Positions 18,152-28,110 are shown, counted from the first letter of the stretch. The stretch is 64,000 nucleotides of DNA from Hyphomicrobiales bacterium (GCA_900473795.1 UCMT01000027.1:1-64000); one strand, 5' to 3'. Numbers and translations are program-made. Notes: a model not told the origin generated them from the letters alone.

Positions 18152-19630
18152 TCAGGCCGGCAGCGGTTCGATGGCCGCTGCGAGATCCTCCGCCGTCAGC
18201 CCCTCGCCCGCCTTCTTTCCGGCCCGGCCATGGCGCCAGACACCGGCGGCGGCGGCCTCGAAGGCGGGCATGCCCTGCGCCAGATGCGCGCCGATGATAC
18301 CGGCGAGCGTATCTCCCGATCCTGCCGTCGCCAGCCACGACGGCGCATTGGTGTTGATCGCGGCGCGGCCGTCGGGCGCAGCGATGACCGTGTCGGCGCC
18401 CTTGTAGACGATGATGCCATGACTGCGTTTGGCGGCGGCGACGGCGCGGTCGACTTTCGAAAGGGCCTCATCGGCCTCGATATCCGGAAACAGTCGGGCG
18501 AACTCGCCGTCATGCGGCGTCATGACCAGGCGCGTTTCACCCTTGGCGTAGGCCTTGAAAAGCGGGGCCGGATCGTCCTTGAAAGCCGTGATACCATCGG
18601 CATCGAGCAGCAGTTTCTGGCGACCGAGCATCAGGGCGTATTGACGCGCCCTCTGCAGATCACCCAATCCCGGGCCAAGCACGAAGGCGCCGATGCGTTT
18701 GTCAGCCAGCCAGTGAGAAAGATCGTCTTCGTCTTCGATCTGTTTCAACATCACGGCCGTCAGATGAGACGCATTGGCTTGCAAGGCCGCGGCCGGCGAA
18801 GCGATCGTCACCAATCCGGCGCCCGCCCTCAGTCCGGCAATGGCCGACAGGCGTGCGGCGCCGGTCGAAAGCGGGCCGCCCGAAAAAACAGCAAGGTGCC
18901 CGCGCTTGAATTTGTGCGCGGCGGGGTCCAGCGCAAACGCGTGCTCCCGCCAAAGATGCGGGCCGTTTGCGCCAAGCCTGCCGGCGCGGGCGGACAGGAT
19001 GCGTTCGGGGATGCCGATATCGAACACCTCCAGCGTGCCGCAAAGCATCCGCCCCGGCATCAGCAGATGTCCCGGCTTGCGGGCCACGAACGTGACCGTA
19101 TGACGCGCCCGAAAACTTGCGCCTAGAACCTGACCGCTGCGGCCATCGACGCCGGAGGGCAGATCGACGGCGATCACCGGGAGGTCCTGGCCCGCCACGG
19201 CCCGCATCACTCTTGCCGCTTCCGGCGGCACAGGACGCGAAAGGCCTGCGCCGAACAAGGCATCAATGACGACGTCACCGGCAGTCGGAGTATATTCCGC
19301 AAGTGGTTTCACCGCCACTCCGAACGCCACGCAGGCGCGGGCCGCGTCGCCTTTCAGAGCCGCTGGATGACCCAGGGCATGGACTTCGACATCCGCGCCG
19401 CTGCCACGCAAGGCGGCGGCGGCGATATAGCCGTCGCCGCCATTGTTGCCGGGACCGCACAGGACGACAAACCGCAGCGCGCCCGGATAGAGGCGCAAAG
19501 CGGCCGCTGAAACAGCCGTTCCGGCGGATGTCATCAGACTGAAACTGTCGATCCCCGAGCGCGCGGCATCGGCATCGATCGCAGTCATTTCGGCGGGCGT
19601 GACGACGGTGTGATTTCTATCGGCTGACAT
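18152..19630 (-). CDS. nnr: Bifunctional NAD(P)HX epimerase/dehydratase
   Basis: This enzyme repairs hydrated NADH and NADPH. The N-terminal epimerase domain interconverts the R and S forms; the C-terminal ADP- or ATP-dependent dehydratase restores the cofactor. The epimerase part (residues 1-215) has PGNNGGDGYIAA and DLPSGVDGRSGQ. The dehydratase part (about 225-490) has FSGGPLSTGAARL, GPGLGD, DADGIT, TPHDGEFARLF, and GSGDTLAGIIGAHLAQG. The 492-residue length fits the fused form. The ATG at 19630 (MSADRNHTVVTPAEM) was preferred to an ATG at 19693 because the family starts just before the TPAEM helix. It is divergent from glnB across a 337-base region. Confidence 0.94.
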   Translation of the reverse strand: MSADRNHTVVTPAEMTAIDADAARSGIDSFSLMTSAGTAVSAAALRLYPGALRFVVLCGPGNNGGDGYIAAAALRGSGADVEVHALGHPAALKGDAARACVAFGVAVKPLAEYTPTAGDVVIDALFGAGLSRPVPPEAARVMRAVAGQDLPVIAVDLPSGVDGRSGQVLGASFRARHTVTFVARKPGHLLMPGRMLCGTLEVFDIGIPERILSARAGRLGANGPHLWREHAFALDPAAHKFKRGHLAVFSGGPLSTGAARLSAIAGLRAGAGLVTIASPAAALQANASHLTAVMLKQIEDEDDLSHWLADKRIGAFVLGPGLGDLQRARQYALMLGRQKLLLDADGITAFKDDPAPLFKAYAKGETRLVMTPHDGEFARLFPDIEADEALSKVDRAVAAAKRSHGIIVYKGADTVIAAPDGRAAINTNAPSWLATAGSGDTLAGIIGAHLAQGMPAFEAAAAGVWRHGRAGKKAGEGLTAEDLAAAIEPLPA

Positions 19631-19731
19631 CGTATCAAAATGCCTTGCCGCCGGGGCACTCGCAAGCTCAAAACACGGACGCACAATGTCCATTTTTTAT
19701 GCATTTGCACATATTTAGCCCTTAAATGTGA

Positions 19732-19745
19732 CGCTTTATAAAGCG
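19732..19745. promoter_or_regulatory. 14-bp perfect palindrome in the nnr-glnB gap
   Basis: CGCTTTATAAAGCG is a perfect palindrome roughly midway in the 337-base AT-rich gap between nnr and glnB. It may be an operator or enhancer-binding site, but it does not match the TGCACC-N5-GGTGCA NtrC consensus. The rest of the gap (19631-19967) holds the sigma54 element listed separately and no other gene that I can see. Confidence 0.35.
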
Positions 19746-19850
19746 CGAAGCGCAACAAGGCGCCGGCAATCGTTATTCCCACACAAAATTTCATAAAAAA
19801 TAGGCAAAAGGCGCTGTTTATTCTGAAGAAACGGCTATGATCGTCTCTAG

Positions 19851-20306
<456 letters not shown>

Positions 20307-20367
20307 TCCGCCTGGCCGTTCGGTCCGGGCTACTACCTCGTCATCTCAAGAGAGGGACTTTCAAAAC

Positions 20368-21777
20368 ATGACGACTGCAAATGATATCCTCAAGCAAATC
20401 AAGGATAACGACGTCAAATTCGTGGATTTGCGCTTCACAGACCCCAAGGGCAAGCTGCAGCACGTAACGATGGACGTATCCTGTGTTGACGAGGACATGT
20501 TCGCCGATGGCGTGATGTTCGACGGTTCGTCGATCGGCGGCTGGAAGGCGATCAACGAGTCCGACATGGTGCTGATGCCGGATCCGGCGACCGTGCACAT
20601 GGATCCCTTCTTCGCACAGTCGACGATGGTCATCGTCTGCGACATTCTCGATCCGGTCTCCGGCGAAGCCTATAACCGCGACCCGCGCGGCATTGCCAAG
20701 AAGGCCGAAGCCTACCTCAAGGCATCGGGCATCGGCGACACCGTCTTCGTCGGTCCCGAGCCGGAATTCTTCGTGTTCGACGATGTGAAGTACAAGGCCG
20801 ACCCATACAACACCGGCTTCAAGCTCGACTCGTCCGAACTGCCCTCCAACGACGACACCGATTACGAGACCGGCAACCTCGGCCACCGTCCGCGCGTCAA
20901 GGGCGGCTACTTCCCGGTTCCGCCGGTCGACAGCTGCCAGGACATGCGCTCCGAGATGCTGACGGTGCTGACCGAAATGGGTGTCACCGTCGAAAAGCAG
21001 CACCATGAAGTGGCCGCTGCCCAGCACGAACTCGGCGTCAAGTTCGACACGCTGGTGCGCAACGCCGACAAGATCCAGATCTACAAGTACGTCGTGCACC
21101 AGGTCGCCAATGCCTATGGCAAGACGGCAACCTTCATGCCGAAGCCGATCTTCGGCGACAACGGCTCGGGCATGCACGTGCACCAGTCGATCTGGAAAGA
21201 CGGCAAGCCGACCTTCGCCGGCGACGAATATGCCGGCCTGTCGGAGTCCTGCCTGTTCTATATCGGCGGCATCATCAAGCATGCGAAGGCCATCAACGCC
21301 TTCACCAACCCGACGACGAATTCCTACAAGCGTCTGGTGCCGGGTTATGAAGCGCCGGTTCTGCTCGCCTATTCGGCCCGCAACCGCTCTGCCTCGTGCC
21401 GTATCCCCTTCGGTACCGGTCCGAAGTCGAAGCGCGTCGAAGTTCGCTTCCCCGATCCGCTGGCAAACCCCTATCTCGGCTTTGCCGCCATGCTGATGGC
21501 CGGTCTCGACGGCATCAAGAACAAGATCCATCCGGGCAAGGCCATGGACAAGGATCTCTACGACCTACCGCCGAAGGAACTGAAGAAGATCCCGACCGTC
21601 TGCGGCTCGCTGCGCGAAGCGCTTGAAAACCTCGACAAGGACCGCAAGTTCCTGACTGCCGGCGGCGTCTTCGACGACGACCAGATCGATGCCTATATCG
21701 AACTGAAGATGGTCGAAGTCATGCGTTTTGAAATGACCCCGCATCCGGTCGAATTCGACATGTACTACTCGGCCTAA
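20368..21777 (+). CDS. glnA: Glutamine synthetase type I
   Basis: GlnA makes glutamine from glutamate, ammonia and ATP as a cytoplasmic dodecamer. The 469-residue protein (E. coli 469) contains [27 protein letters not shown] with metal-binding Glu residues, [31 protein letters not shown], and the adenylylation site Tyr398 in [10 protein letters not shown]. GlnE-dependent adenylylation is therefore expected. The ATG at 20368 follows GAGAGGGAC and matches the family start [13 protein letters not shown]; the frame is open further upstream but that part overlaps glnB. Two hairpins downstream form its terminator. Confidence 0.98.
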   Translation: MTTANDILKQIKDNDVKFVDLRFTDPKGKLQHVTMDVSCVDEDMFADGVMFDGSSIGGWKAINESDMVLMPDPATVHMDPFFAQSTMVIVCDILDPVSGEAYNRDPRGIAKKAEAYLKASGIGDTVFVGPEPEFFVFDDVKYKADPYNTGFKLDSSELPSNDDTDYETGNLGHRPRVKGGYFPVPPVDSCQDMRSEMLTVLTEMGVTVEKQHHEVAAAQHELGVKFDTLVRNADKIQIYKYVVHQVANAYGKTATFMPKPIFGDNGSGMHVHQSIWKDGKPTFAGDEYAGLSESCLFYIGGIIKHAKAINAFTNPTTNSYKRLVPGYEAPVLLAYSARNRSASCRIPFGTGPKSKRVEVRFPDPLANPYLGFAAMLMAGLDGIKNKIHPGKAMDKDLYDLPPKELKKIPTVCGSLREALENLDKDRKFLTAGGVFDDDQIDAYIELKMVEVMRFEMTPHPVEFDMYYSA

Positions 21778-21786
21778 GAACCGCTG

Positions 21787-21852
21787 CCGGACCCGTGAGA
21801 GCGGGTCCGGCTCAAACAAGAAGGCCGGTCTCGCGTGAGGCCGGCCTTTTCA
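21787..21852 (+). terminator. Double hairpin terminator after glnA
   Basis: Two stems follow the glnA stop. CCGGACCCG (21787-21795) pairs with CGGGTCCGG (21802-21810). AAGGCCGG (21821-21828) pairs with CCGGCCTT (21841-21848), followed by TTT. The second is a normal terminator; the first may stabilise the mRNA end. Confidence 0.85.
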
Positions 21853-21871
21853 TTTGTGCGGTTGAAACCGG

Positions 21872-22900
21872 CTATTGTTTCTTCAGGCGCTGCTTCAGCA
21901 GGTCGAGATATTCCTCGTTCCCATCCGGCTGCTGCGTTGCGGCCTCCGGCGTCTTGCATGCCGGCTTGTAGTCAAGTGCCATGCCTGCCTTGACGCAAAC
22001 GCCAACCTGCCAGCCGGGCGGCAAGGCGGTCAGATCGACATCCTTCCATTTCGGATGTCCTGTCGCCTGCAGCTTGTCGAGATTGTTGAGAATGAGGCTT
22101 GAGAACTCCGACACCGCCTTGCAGCTTTCGCGCTGATAGGCGTTTCGCTTGATGTCGTAGTCATAGGTCATCATCACGGCTTTCACGGCGATCAGATCGA
22201 CCGGTTCTTTCTGGAATGCGTATGTCCCGGCATCGATGCGCGAGGCCGTGTAGGTGGCGAGCAGCGGCGCCTCGGTGATCGGCAGGAGATGGAACTTCGC
22301 GCCGTCGATCGGGTTGTTCTTGAACAGGGCCGCCGGAGCACCTGCGACGTAGAAGAAGGCGTCGATCTCGCCGGCCAGCAGTTTCGGCAGGGCTGCATCC
22401 GGGTTGAGCGGAACGCGTTCGCCGGTCTTCACCTGCAAAATGTCGAGAATGAGCGAGGACGTCAGGAAGGTGCCGCTGTCCTTCACACCGACGGCAACCT
22501 TCTTGCCGTCCAGGTCCTTCATATCCTTGATATCCGCGCGCGCGAGAACGTGGATTTCCTCGTTATAGAGCGGAAACATGATGCGCACGCCGCGCACGGC
22601 CTGTTGTACTTCGGGGTCGTTCGCCTCGAAGGTCTTCAAATATTCGAGCACGTCGCTCTGGACGATGCCGAATTGGGTGTTCTTGCGGTTTCTCACTCCG
22701 ACAAAGTTTTCCAGCGAACCGGCGGATTGCTGGACGTGGAGGGTAAGCCCGCAACTCTTGCCGAGTGCTGCAATATCGCGGCCGATCTGGATATAGGTGC
22801 CCTGCGGTCCGCCGGTCATGATGTTCTTTTCAAACTCGGCCGCCGACGCTGGACCGAACGAAAAGGCCACGATAATCGCGGCACAGGCCAGTCGAAGCAT
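21872..22900 (-). CDS. TAXI-family TRAP transporter solute-binding protein
   Basis: The 342-residue product is a TAXI-type periplasmic binding protein. A signal peptide (MLRLACAAIIVAFSFGPASA, cleavage near residue 20) is followed by the diagnostic opening NIMTGGPQGTYIQIGRDIAAL. QSAGSLENFVGVRNRKNTQFG and VAVGVKDSGTFLTSSLILDIL are typical of the family. The ATG at 22900 was chosen because GGGGGAGAAG precedes it and the signal peptide begins there. TRAP transporters normally have DctQ/DctM-like membrane partners; none is next to this gene. Its only close neighbour is a membrane-anchored coiled-coil protein 49 bases upstream in the same direction. It may serve a distant permease or act as a sensor. 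The ligand cannot be inferred. Confidence 0.85.
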   Translation of the reverse strand: MLRLACAAIIVAFSFGPASAAEFEKNIMTGGPQGTYIQIGRDIAALGKSCGLTLHVQQSAGSLENFVGVRNRKNTQFGIVQSDVLEYLKTFEANDPEVQQAVRGVRIMFPLYNEEIHVLARADIKDMKDLDGKKVAVGVKDSGTFLTSSLILDILQVKTGERVPLNPDAALPKLLAGEIDAFFYVAGAPAALFKNNPIDGAKFHLLPITEAPLLATYTASRIDAGTYAFQKEPVDLIAVKAVMMTYDYDIKRNAYQRESCKAVSEFSSLILNNLDKLQATGHPKWKDVDLTALPPGWQVGVCVKAGMALDYKPACKTPEAATQQPDGNEEYLDLLKQRLKKQ

Positions 22901-22949
22901 TATTCTTCTCCCCCAGAAACCGCTTGCCTCGCGCAGGCGGAGACATGTT

Positions 22950-23990
22950 TCAGCAATCGCTTTTAAAATCACGCATCAGATTGCGCATCAGGACAAGCGG
23001 CACCTTGTCGAAGACGCTTTCCAGGGCATCCGTCACGCAGGCACCGGTGATGAGCTTGTCCTTCAGGCGCTGCGTCTTTTCCTCATCCAGAAAACCAAGA
23101 CCGCGGGTCGCGCTGATGACGTTCTCGACCAGCAGGCTATCACGCGGCGTTAGCGCGCCTGCAGGTTTGGCCTCGGCCGTACCCGGCAAATCGGTGGCCA
23201 ATGGCGTGTCAGCGGGTTTTGCAGTCGGCTGGTTGGCAACAGCCGCGGCTGCGGCCTGGTCGGCGAGCTGCTTTTCCAGCGCCGTCACTTTTCTGCGCGC
23301 CTCGCCGAGGCTCTGTTCCAACGTGTCAATCTTGGCATCACGCGCTTCGAGCGCGGATTTGAAGGCAGGTGTCGCTTGCGCTTGCGCCTGCTCTTGCTCC
23401 AGCGCCTTGCGGGCGGCAGCAGCGTCGGCCATGGCCCGTTCCACGGCCGAGCGCAGACTGGTTACCTGCGTGTCCAGGGCCAGTTTCTCGGCGGCTAGAC
23501 TTTCGGCCTGTTTTTTGGCCCCGGCGGCATCCGATTTCACCGCGGTCAAATCGGCATTGATTTTGGCGATCGCCGCGGTGAAATCATCGGCGGCAGACTT
23601 CGCCGTGGCCTTTTCCGCCGAAAGCAGTTTCTCAAGCGTCGAAATATCCGCATCGCGCTTGTCGAGCAGCCGGTTGAGCTTCGGCACTTCGTTGAGTTTC
23701 AGCTCAGCATATTCCTGTTCAAGCTCTCCGGCCCAGTTGCCGGAATTCTTGCGGAATTCGGCGAGGTCGCCGCTGATCTTGTCTCTCTCGGCCGTCACTT
23801 TGCCCAACTGGTCGGTCAGCGAGCCTGCCTGCGCCTTCAGCTCGGCAATTTCCGTCTGCATGGCCTGGCGGGTGAACCAGAAATAGCCGCCGGCGGCGAT
23901 GAGCACCACACACAGAATGGCCGGCAGCACCAAGCCTGACGAGCCGCCGCTGCGCGTCACCTGGCTGTTTCTGCCCCATTGATTGCTCAT
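22950..23990 (-). CDS. Membrane-anchored coiled-coil protein of unknown function
   Basis: The 346-residue product has a short polar N-terminus, one transmembrane helix (about residues 19-38, GLVLPAILCVVLIAAGGYFW), and a long heptad-rich coiled coil over about residues 42-240. An Ala/Pro-rich linker follows (about 240-268). It ends in a compact C-terminal domain with LVENVISATRGLGFLDEEKT and ACVTDALESVFDKVPLVLMR. The topology is probably N-in with the coil in the periplasm. No known family is recognised. The downstream TAXI binding protein lies 49 bases away on the same strand, so the two likely form an operon, and a sensory or scaffold link is possible. The cysteine residues near the C-terminus could form a disulfide if the domain is periplasmic. 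Confidence 0.75.
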   Translation of the reverse strand: MSNQWGRNSQVTRSGGSSGLVLPAILCVVLIAAGGYFWFTRQAMQTEIAELKAQAGSLTDQLGKVTAERDKISGDLAEFRKNSGNWAGELEQEYAELKLNEVPKLNRLLDKRDADISTLEKLLSAEKATAKSAADDFTAAIAKINADLTAVKSDAAGAKKQAESLAAEKLALDTQVTSLRSAVERAMADAAAARKALEQEQAQAQATPAFKSALEARDAKIDTLEQSLGEARRKVTALEKQLADQAAAAAVANQPTAKPADTPLATDLPGTAEAKPAGALTPRDSLLVENVISATRGLGFLDEEKTQRLKDKLITGACVTDALESVFDKVPLVLMRNLMRDFKSDC

Positions 23991-24171
23991 GCCCCATCCA
24001 CCACGGAAAACTCCCCTTCACTTGAGGTACGACGAATTTCGCGGGGAGGCAAGCAACAGCAACCGCAACGTACAGCCAGTCCTCACCGAGCACGGCGCCG
24101 GAACAGCTCCCTCGCCTTAGCTATTGATGTTTGTTGAAAAACCACCACATATTGGGGGAAAGGAACCTCTC

Positions 24172-24504
24172 ATGATGAAACAAAGAGACGCAAAATTTCA
24201 GATTGGACAGGTTGTTCGCCACCGTGTGTTTCCGTTCCGCGGCGTCATCTTCGACGTCGACCCGGAATACGCCAACACCGAGGAATGGTGGAATGCTATT
24301 CCCGCTGAAGTCCGCCCGAGCAAGGACCAGCCGTTTTACCACCTGCTCGCGGAGAATGATGAAACGGAATATGTGGCCTATGTTTCCGAACAGAACCTCG
24401 TTTCGGACGACAGTGGAAGGCCCATGCGCCATTCGCAGGTGAACGCCTTCTTCGATCCACAGGGTGTCGGCCAGTACAAACCGAAAGCCGTCGTTCAGCA
24501 CTGA
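24172..24504 (+). CDS. hspQ: Heat shock protein HspQ
   Basis: HspQ (formerly YccV, hemimethylated DNA-binding) influences proteolysis by Lon and other proteases under stress. The product of about 110 residues has the conserved core AKFQIGQVVRHRVFPFRGVI, FDVDPEYANTEEWW, QPFYHLLAEND and VAYVSEQNLV. Two adjacent ATGs (24172 and 24175) are possible; AAAGGAAC lies just before them. I could not identify a sigma32-type promoter upstream with confidence. It ends at a bidirectional terminator shared with convergent ialB. Confidence 0.93.
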   Translation: MMKQRDAKFQIGQVVRHRVFPFRGVIFDVDPEYANTEEWWNAIPAEVRPSKDQPFYHLLAENDETEYVAYVSEQNLVSDDSGRPMRHSQVNAFFDPQGVGQYKPKAVVQH

Positions 24505-24540
24505 CGGCAGCCATCCGCGATGGCCCCGCGCTGAAACAAA

Positions 24541-24571
24541 AAAGCCCGGACGAAAGTCCGGGCCTTTTTTT
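24541..24571 (+). terminator. Bidirectional terminator between hspQ and ialB
   Basis: CCCGGAC (24545-24551) pairs with GTCCGGG (24556-24562) around a GAAA loop, flanked by an A-run on the left and a run of seven T on the right. It can serve both convergent genes. Confidence 0.9.
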
Positions 24572-24587
24572 CGGTATCGCGTTGCGA

Positions 24588-25220
24588 TCAGTTCTGCTTG
24601 GCGGCCTTCTGGGCTTCTTCCAGCTTCTTGCGGGCGTCTTCCGCCTTCTTCTGCATTTCTTCCTGCAGCAGGCGCTGGCGCTCTTGCAGCTTCGACTGCT
24701 CGATCGGCTCGCCGTCGAACACGCCGGTAAAGCCATTGAGCGAAATCTTGATCGGGTTCGGCGCACGCTGGAAGTTGACCGAGGTAAACACCACTTCGCC
24801 GCCCTTCTTCAGGTTGGCGAGCACGGCATCGCTCAGCGGCACTTCGGCGATGCACTTGTCCGGCATGCAGATGGCGTAGTCGAGCTTGACGCCCTTGCCA
24901 CCATCGATCTGCATCTGGATGCCCGGCGGGATGAGGCGCGCGGAGGGAACCGAAACCTGCATCACCTTGCGTTCCACCTTGCCGCGAACGCTGATAAGGC
25001 CAACGGCCGTGATCAATTGTCCGTTGTTGGCCGACAAGAGGTTCTGCACGATGCAGACATCGTTGTCTTCCTGCTTGGTGCAGACCTTGAACCAGCCCTG
25101 CGGCGGACGACCGGCAGCCTGCTCCTGCGCGAAGGACGCCACGGGCATCGCGGCGACGGCGACAGCGCCGGCAAATGCCGAAAGTGCGGCCTTTTTGGTG
25201 AAGTTCGACTTGAAGATCAT
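24588..25220 (-). CDS. Invasion-associated locus B (IalB) family protein
   Basis: The 210-residue product has a signal peptide (MIFKSNFTKKAALSAFAGAV, cleavage after ASFA near residue 31). An IalB-like domain follows with WFKVCTKQEDNDVCIVQN (Cys pair), QVSVPSARLIPPGIQMQID and YAICMPDKCIAEVPL (second Cys pair). The paired cysteines suggest disulfides in the periplasm. A Glu/Lys/Ala-rich helical tail fills residues 175-210. IalB was named in Bartonella, where it affects host-cell invasion. Relatives are widespread in rhizobia, and their function here is unknown. Terminator sharing with hspQ indicates that it is transcribed alone. Confidence 0.9.
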   Translation of the reverse strand: MIFKSNFTKKAALSAFAGAVAVAAMPVASFAQEQAAGRPPQGWFKVCTKQEDNDVCIVQNLLSANNGQLITAVGLISVRGKVERKVMQVSVPSARLIPPGIQMQIDGGKGVKLDYAICMPDKCIAEVPLSDAVLANLKKGGEVVFTSVNFQRAPNPIKISLNGFTGVFDGEPIEQSKLQERQRLLQEEMQKKAEDARKKLEEAQKAAKQN

Positions 25221-25505
25221 AACGATATCCGTCTCCTGAATTCCGGTGTCTGAGCAGTCTCTAAGCCACTCGTCATCTATGGTCAGCCGCCCGCTCTCCT
25301 GTTGGGCAAATAAGGCAATTGCATGACCCTCGTCTCCGGGAACACCTGTTACAGCGAGCGAGCGCGGATATCCAGTCTTTCCTTGATTTTTTTGCGATCA
25401 TCGATTGGCCTGCAGCGGGATTTTTGCGGTATCTGCCGGTTGGAAATGCCGGTCAACGTGCTAGTTTGCCGTGATTCATACAATAGACGACAGCAGGAGG
25501 CGGGC

Positions 25506-27320
25506 TTGCGCGCATTGTTCTTAGGGTTGATTTCGCTGCTTGCCGCTCTCGGCACGAGCGTCGCGGCAAGGGCCGAACCGGTCAACGGCATCGCCATGCA
25601 CGGGCAGCCCGCCCTGCCCGCCGATTTCAAGAGTTTCCCCTATGTCAAGCCAGACGTGAAGAAGGGCGGCCGCGTGGCCTATGGCGTCGTCGGCACCTTC
25701 GACAATCTCAATCCCTTCATTTTGAAAAGCGTGCGTACCACCGCGCGCGGCATGCTCGACCCGGAATACGGCAATCTCGTCTATGATTCGCTGATGCAGC
25801 GCTCCCGCGACGAAGCCTTTTCGCTCTACGGTCTGCTGGCCGAGACTGTTGAATATGATGATGATCGCAGCTTCATCCAGTTCAATCTCAATCCGAAGGC
25901 CAAATGGGCGGACGGGCAGCCGGTGACGCCCGAGGACGTCATCTTCACCTTCGAGCTGTTTCGCGACAAGGGCCGCGAGCCGTTCAGCACCCGGCTGGCA
26001 AAGGTCGAGAAGATGGAAAAAGTCGGCGACCGCAGCGTTCGTTTCACCTTCAATGATCAGACAGGCCGTGAATATCCACTGCTGATCGCGATGACGCCGA
26101 TCCTGCCGAAGCACGCGACGGATGTGGCGACCTTCGATCAGACGTCGCTCAAATTTCCCCTCGGTTCCGGACCCTATCGGGTGGCGGAGGTCAAGCCTGG
26201 CGAGCGGATCGTCTACAAGCGCAATCCTGATTACTGGGCAAAGGATCTCCCCAGCAAGGTCGGCTTCGACAACTACGACGAAATTTCCGTCGAGTATTTC
26301 CTGCAGGACAATTCACTGTTCGAGGCCTTCAAGAAGGGCGAGGTGGATATCTATCCGGAAGGCAGCCCGACCAAATGGACGCGCAGCTACGATTTCCCGG
26401 CGGTGCAGTCGGGCAAGGTGATCAAGGATACGTTCACGCCGAAGACACCGTCCGGCATGCTCGGCTTCGTCTTCAATACCCGCCGGCCGATGTTCGCGAA
26501 CATCAAGCTGCGCCAGGGGCTGGCGCTTGTCTTCGATTTCGAATGGGTCAACAAGAACCTGTTCGACAATGCCTATACCCGCACGCAGAGCTTCTGGCAG
26601 AACTCGACCCTGTCCTATCTCGGCGTCGCTGCGGATGATCGCGAACTCGGTCTTCTCGGCGACATCCGCAACCGGATCAATCCGGCAATACTCGACGGAA
26701 CTTATCGGCTGCCGGTCACCGATGCCTCCGGTCGCGACCGCAACGTGCTGCGCGAAGCCGTGACGTTGCTGCGCGAAGCCGGCTACGGCATCAAGGACGG
26801 CAAGATGATCAACGTGAAGGGCGAACCGCTCTCCTTCGAGATCATGACCCAGAACGAGGGCCAGGAAAAACTGGCGCTTGCCTACCAGCGCTTTCTCGCA
26901 GCACTCGGCATCACGGCGTCGGTGCGCACCGTCGACGATCCGCAATACCAGCAGCGCAGTCAGTCGTTCGACTATGATGTGATCGTTAAATCCTTCCCGT
27001 CAACGCTTTCTCCGGGTATCGAGCAGGTCCGCCGCTGGGCCTCCGGAGCACGCGACAGCGAGGGCAGCGAAAATTTCGCCGGCGTTGCGGATAAGGACGT
27101 CGACCGGCTGATCAGCAATATCCTCCAGGCCAAGACGACGGAGGATTTCGTCGCCGCCGTTCGGGCTCACGACCGGCTGCTGATCAACAATTCCTATCTG
27201 GTGCCGCTCTATCATGTCGCCGCACAATGGGTGGCGCGCGCCAAGCATATCGGCCGGCCGAGCGTCGTGCCGCTCTATGGCTACCAGCTGCCGGCCTGGT
27301 GGGACGAAACTGTGCAGTGA
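25506..27320 (+). CDS. YejA-like peptide ABC transporter substrate-binding protein
   Basis: The 604-residue product is an extracellular solute-binding protein family 5 member (DppA/OppA/YejA group). The signal peptide LRALFLGLISLLAALGTSVA is followed by GIAMHGQPALPADFKSFPYV, typical of YejA, and WADGQPVTPEDVIFTFELF and GSGPYRV in the lobe domain. The start is a TTG at 25506, chosen because AGGAGG ends five bases before it and the signal peptide begins there. The frame stays open upstream to 25323 but the extra residues are not peptide-binding-protein-like. No permease or ATPase gene is adjacent, so it would rely on components encoded elsewhere. A DsbA-family gene follows after 100 bases. Confidence 0.9.
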   Translation: MRALFLGLISLLAALGTSVAARAEPVNGIAMHGQPALPADFKSFPYVKPDVKKGGRVAYGVVGTFDNLNPFILKSVRTTARGMLDPEYGNLVYDSLMQRSRDEAFSLYGLLAETVEYDDDRSFIQFNLNPKAKWADGQPVTPEDVIFTFELFRDKGREPFSTRLAKVEKMEKVGDRSVRFTFNDQTGREYPLLIAMTPILPKHATDVATFDQTSLKFPLGSGPYRVAEVKPGERIVYKRNPDYWAKDLPSKVGFDNYDEISVEYFLQDNSLFEAFKKGEVDIYPEGSPTKWTRSYDFPAVQSGKVIKDTFTPKTPSGMLGFVFNTRRPMFANIKLRQGLALVFDFEWVNKNLFDNAYTRTQSFWQNSTLSYLGVAADDRELGLLGDIRNRINPAILDGTYRLPVTDASGRDRNVLREAVTLLREAGYGIKDGKMINVKGEPLSFEIMTQNEGQEKLALAYQRFLAALGITASVRTVDDPQYQQRSQSFDYDVIVKSFPSTLSPGIEQVRRWASGARDSEGSENFAGVADKDVDRLISNILQAKTTEDFVAAVRAHDRLLINNSYLVPLYHVAAQWVARAKHIGRPSVVPLYGYQLPAWWDETVQ

Positions 27321-27420
27321 TGCGGATTTGAGGCCGGTATACTTTTGGTAACGCATTGAAACCGGAAAGGCCTGCGACTATGTCGCGGACCAATGGTCTG
27401 CAACAGAAGGAACCGGCACC

Positions 27421-28086
27421 ATGGATCTCGTGAATATCGACGTTGTCTCGGACGTCGTCTGCCCCTGGTGCTATCTCGGCAAGGCGCGGCTCGACCAGGC
27501 GATCGCCAATGTGGCCGACGAGATTCATGTAACGGTGAACTGGCGTCCCTATCAGCTCAATCCAGACCTGCCGCCCGAAGGCGTCGATCACAAGGCGCAT
27601 CTCGCTGCCAAGCTCGGCGGCCAGGCGGCCGTCGATCGGGCGCATCAGATGCTGACCGGGCTTGGTGAGCAGGACGGCATTGCGTTTGACTTCGACGCCG
27701 TGAAAATCAGCCCGAACACGCTCGACGCGCACCGGCTGATCCGCTGGGCGCTGACCGAGGGGCCGGAGATGCAGAGTAAGGTCGCGTCGCTGCTGTTCAA
27801 GGCAAACTTCGAACAGGGCCGCAATGTCGGCGATCACGCTGTTCTGCTCGACATCGCCACTGAAGCCGGTCTCGATCGCAATGTCATCGCCGCGCTGCTC
27901 GCCTCAAATGCCGACAAGGACGCTGTCGGTGAGGAAATCGAGTCGGCGCGCGGCATGGGTGTCACCGGCGTGCCGTGCTTCATCATCGACAGCAAATATG
28001 CGGTGATGGGCGCCCAGTCCGTCGATGTCCTGACCGATGCGCTGCGAGATATCGCCAAGATGAAGAATACGGCTCACATCAACTGA
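27421..28086 (+). CDS. DsbA-family oxidoreductase (FrnE/polyketide-type)
   Basis: The 221-residue product has a thioredoxin fold with CPWC at about residues 14-17 (SDVVCPWCYLGKARL), an inserted helical domain, and the cis-Pro region VTGVPCFIIDSKYAVMGAQ, which contains another Cys. It has no signal peptide, so it is cytoplasmic. It belongs to the FrnE-like DSBA group, named from a Streptomyces polyketide gene and studied in Deinococcus stress resistance. Substrates here are unknown. The neighbouring peptide-binding protein and mfd give no functional clue. A terminator hairpin follows the stop. Confidence 0.9.
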   Translation: MDLVNIDVVSDVVCPWCYLGKARLDQAIANVADEIHVTVNWRPYQLNPDLPPEGVDHKAHLAAKLGGQAAVDRAHQMLTGLGEQDGIAFDFDAVKISPNTLDAHRLIRWALTEGPEMQSKVASLLFKANFEQGRNVGDHAVLLDIATEAGLDRNVIAALLASNADKDAVGEEIESARGMGVTGVPCFIIDSKYAVMGAQSVDVLTDALRDIAKMKNTAHIN

Positions 28087-28110
28087 TCAACAGACGTTTT
28101 TGCCCATTTG

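Noticed and set aside
24099..24124. GGAAC before hspQ as an EcfG promoter
   Set aside because: At the correct spacing the second half is TATT and not CGTT, and no other match improves it.
24100..24171. Heat-shock sigma32 promoter for hspQ
   Set aside because: Several CTTGA-like pieces are present but none has a correctly spaced CCCCAT-type -10 partner, so I do not claim it.
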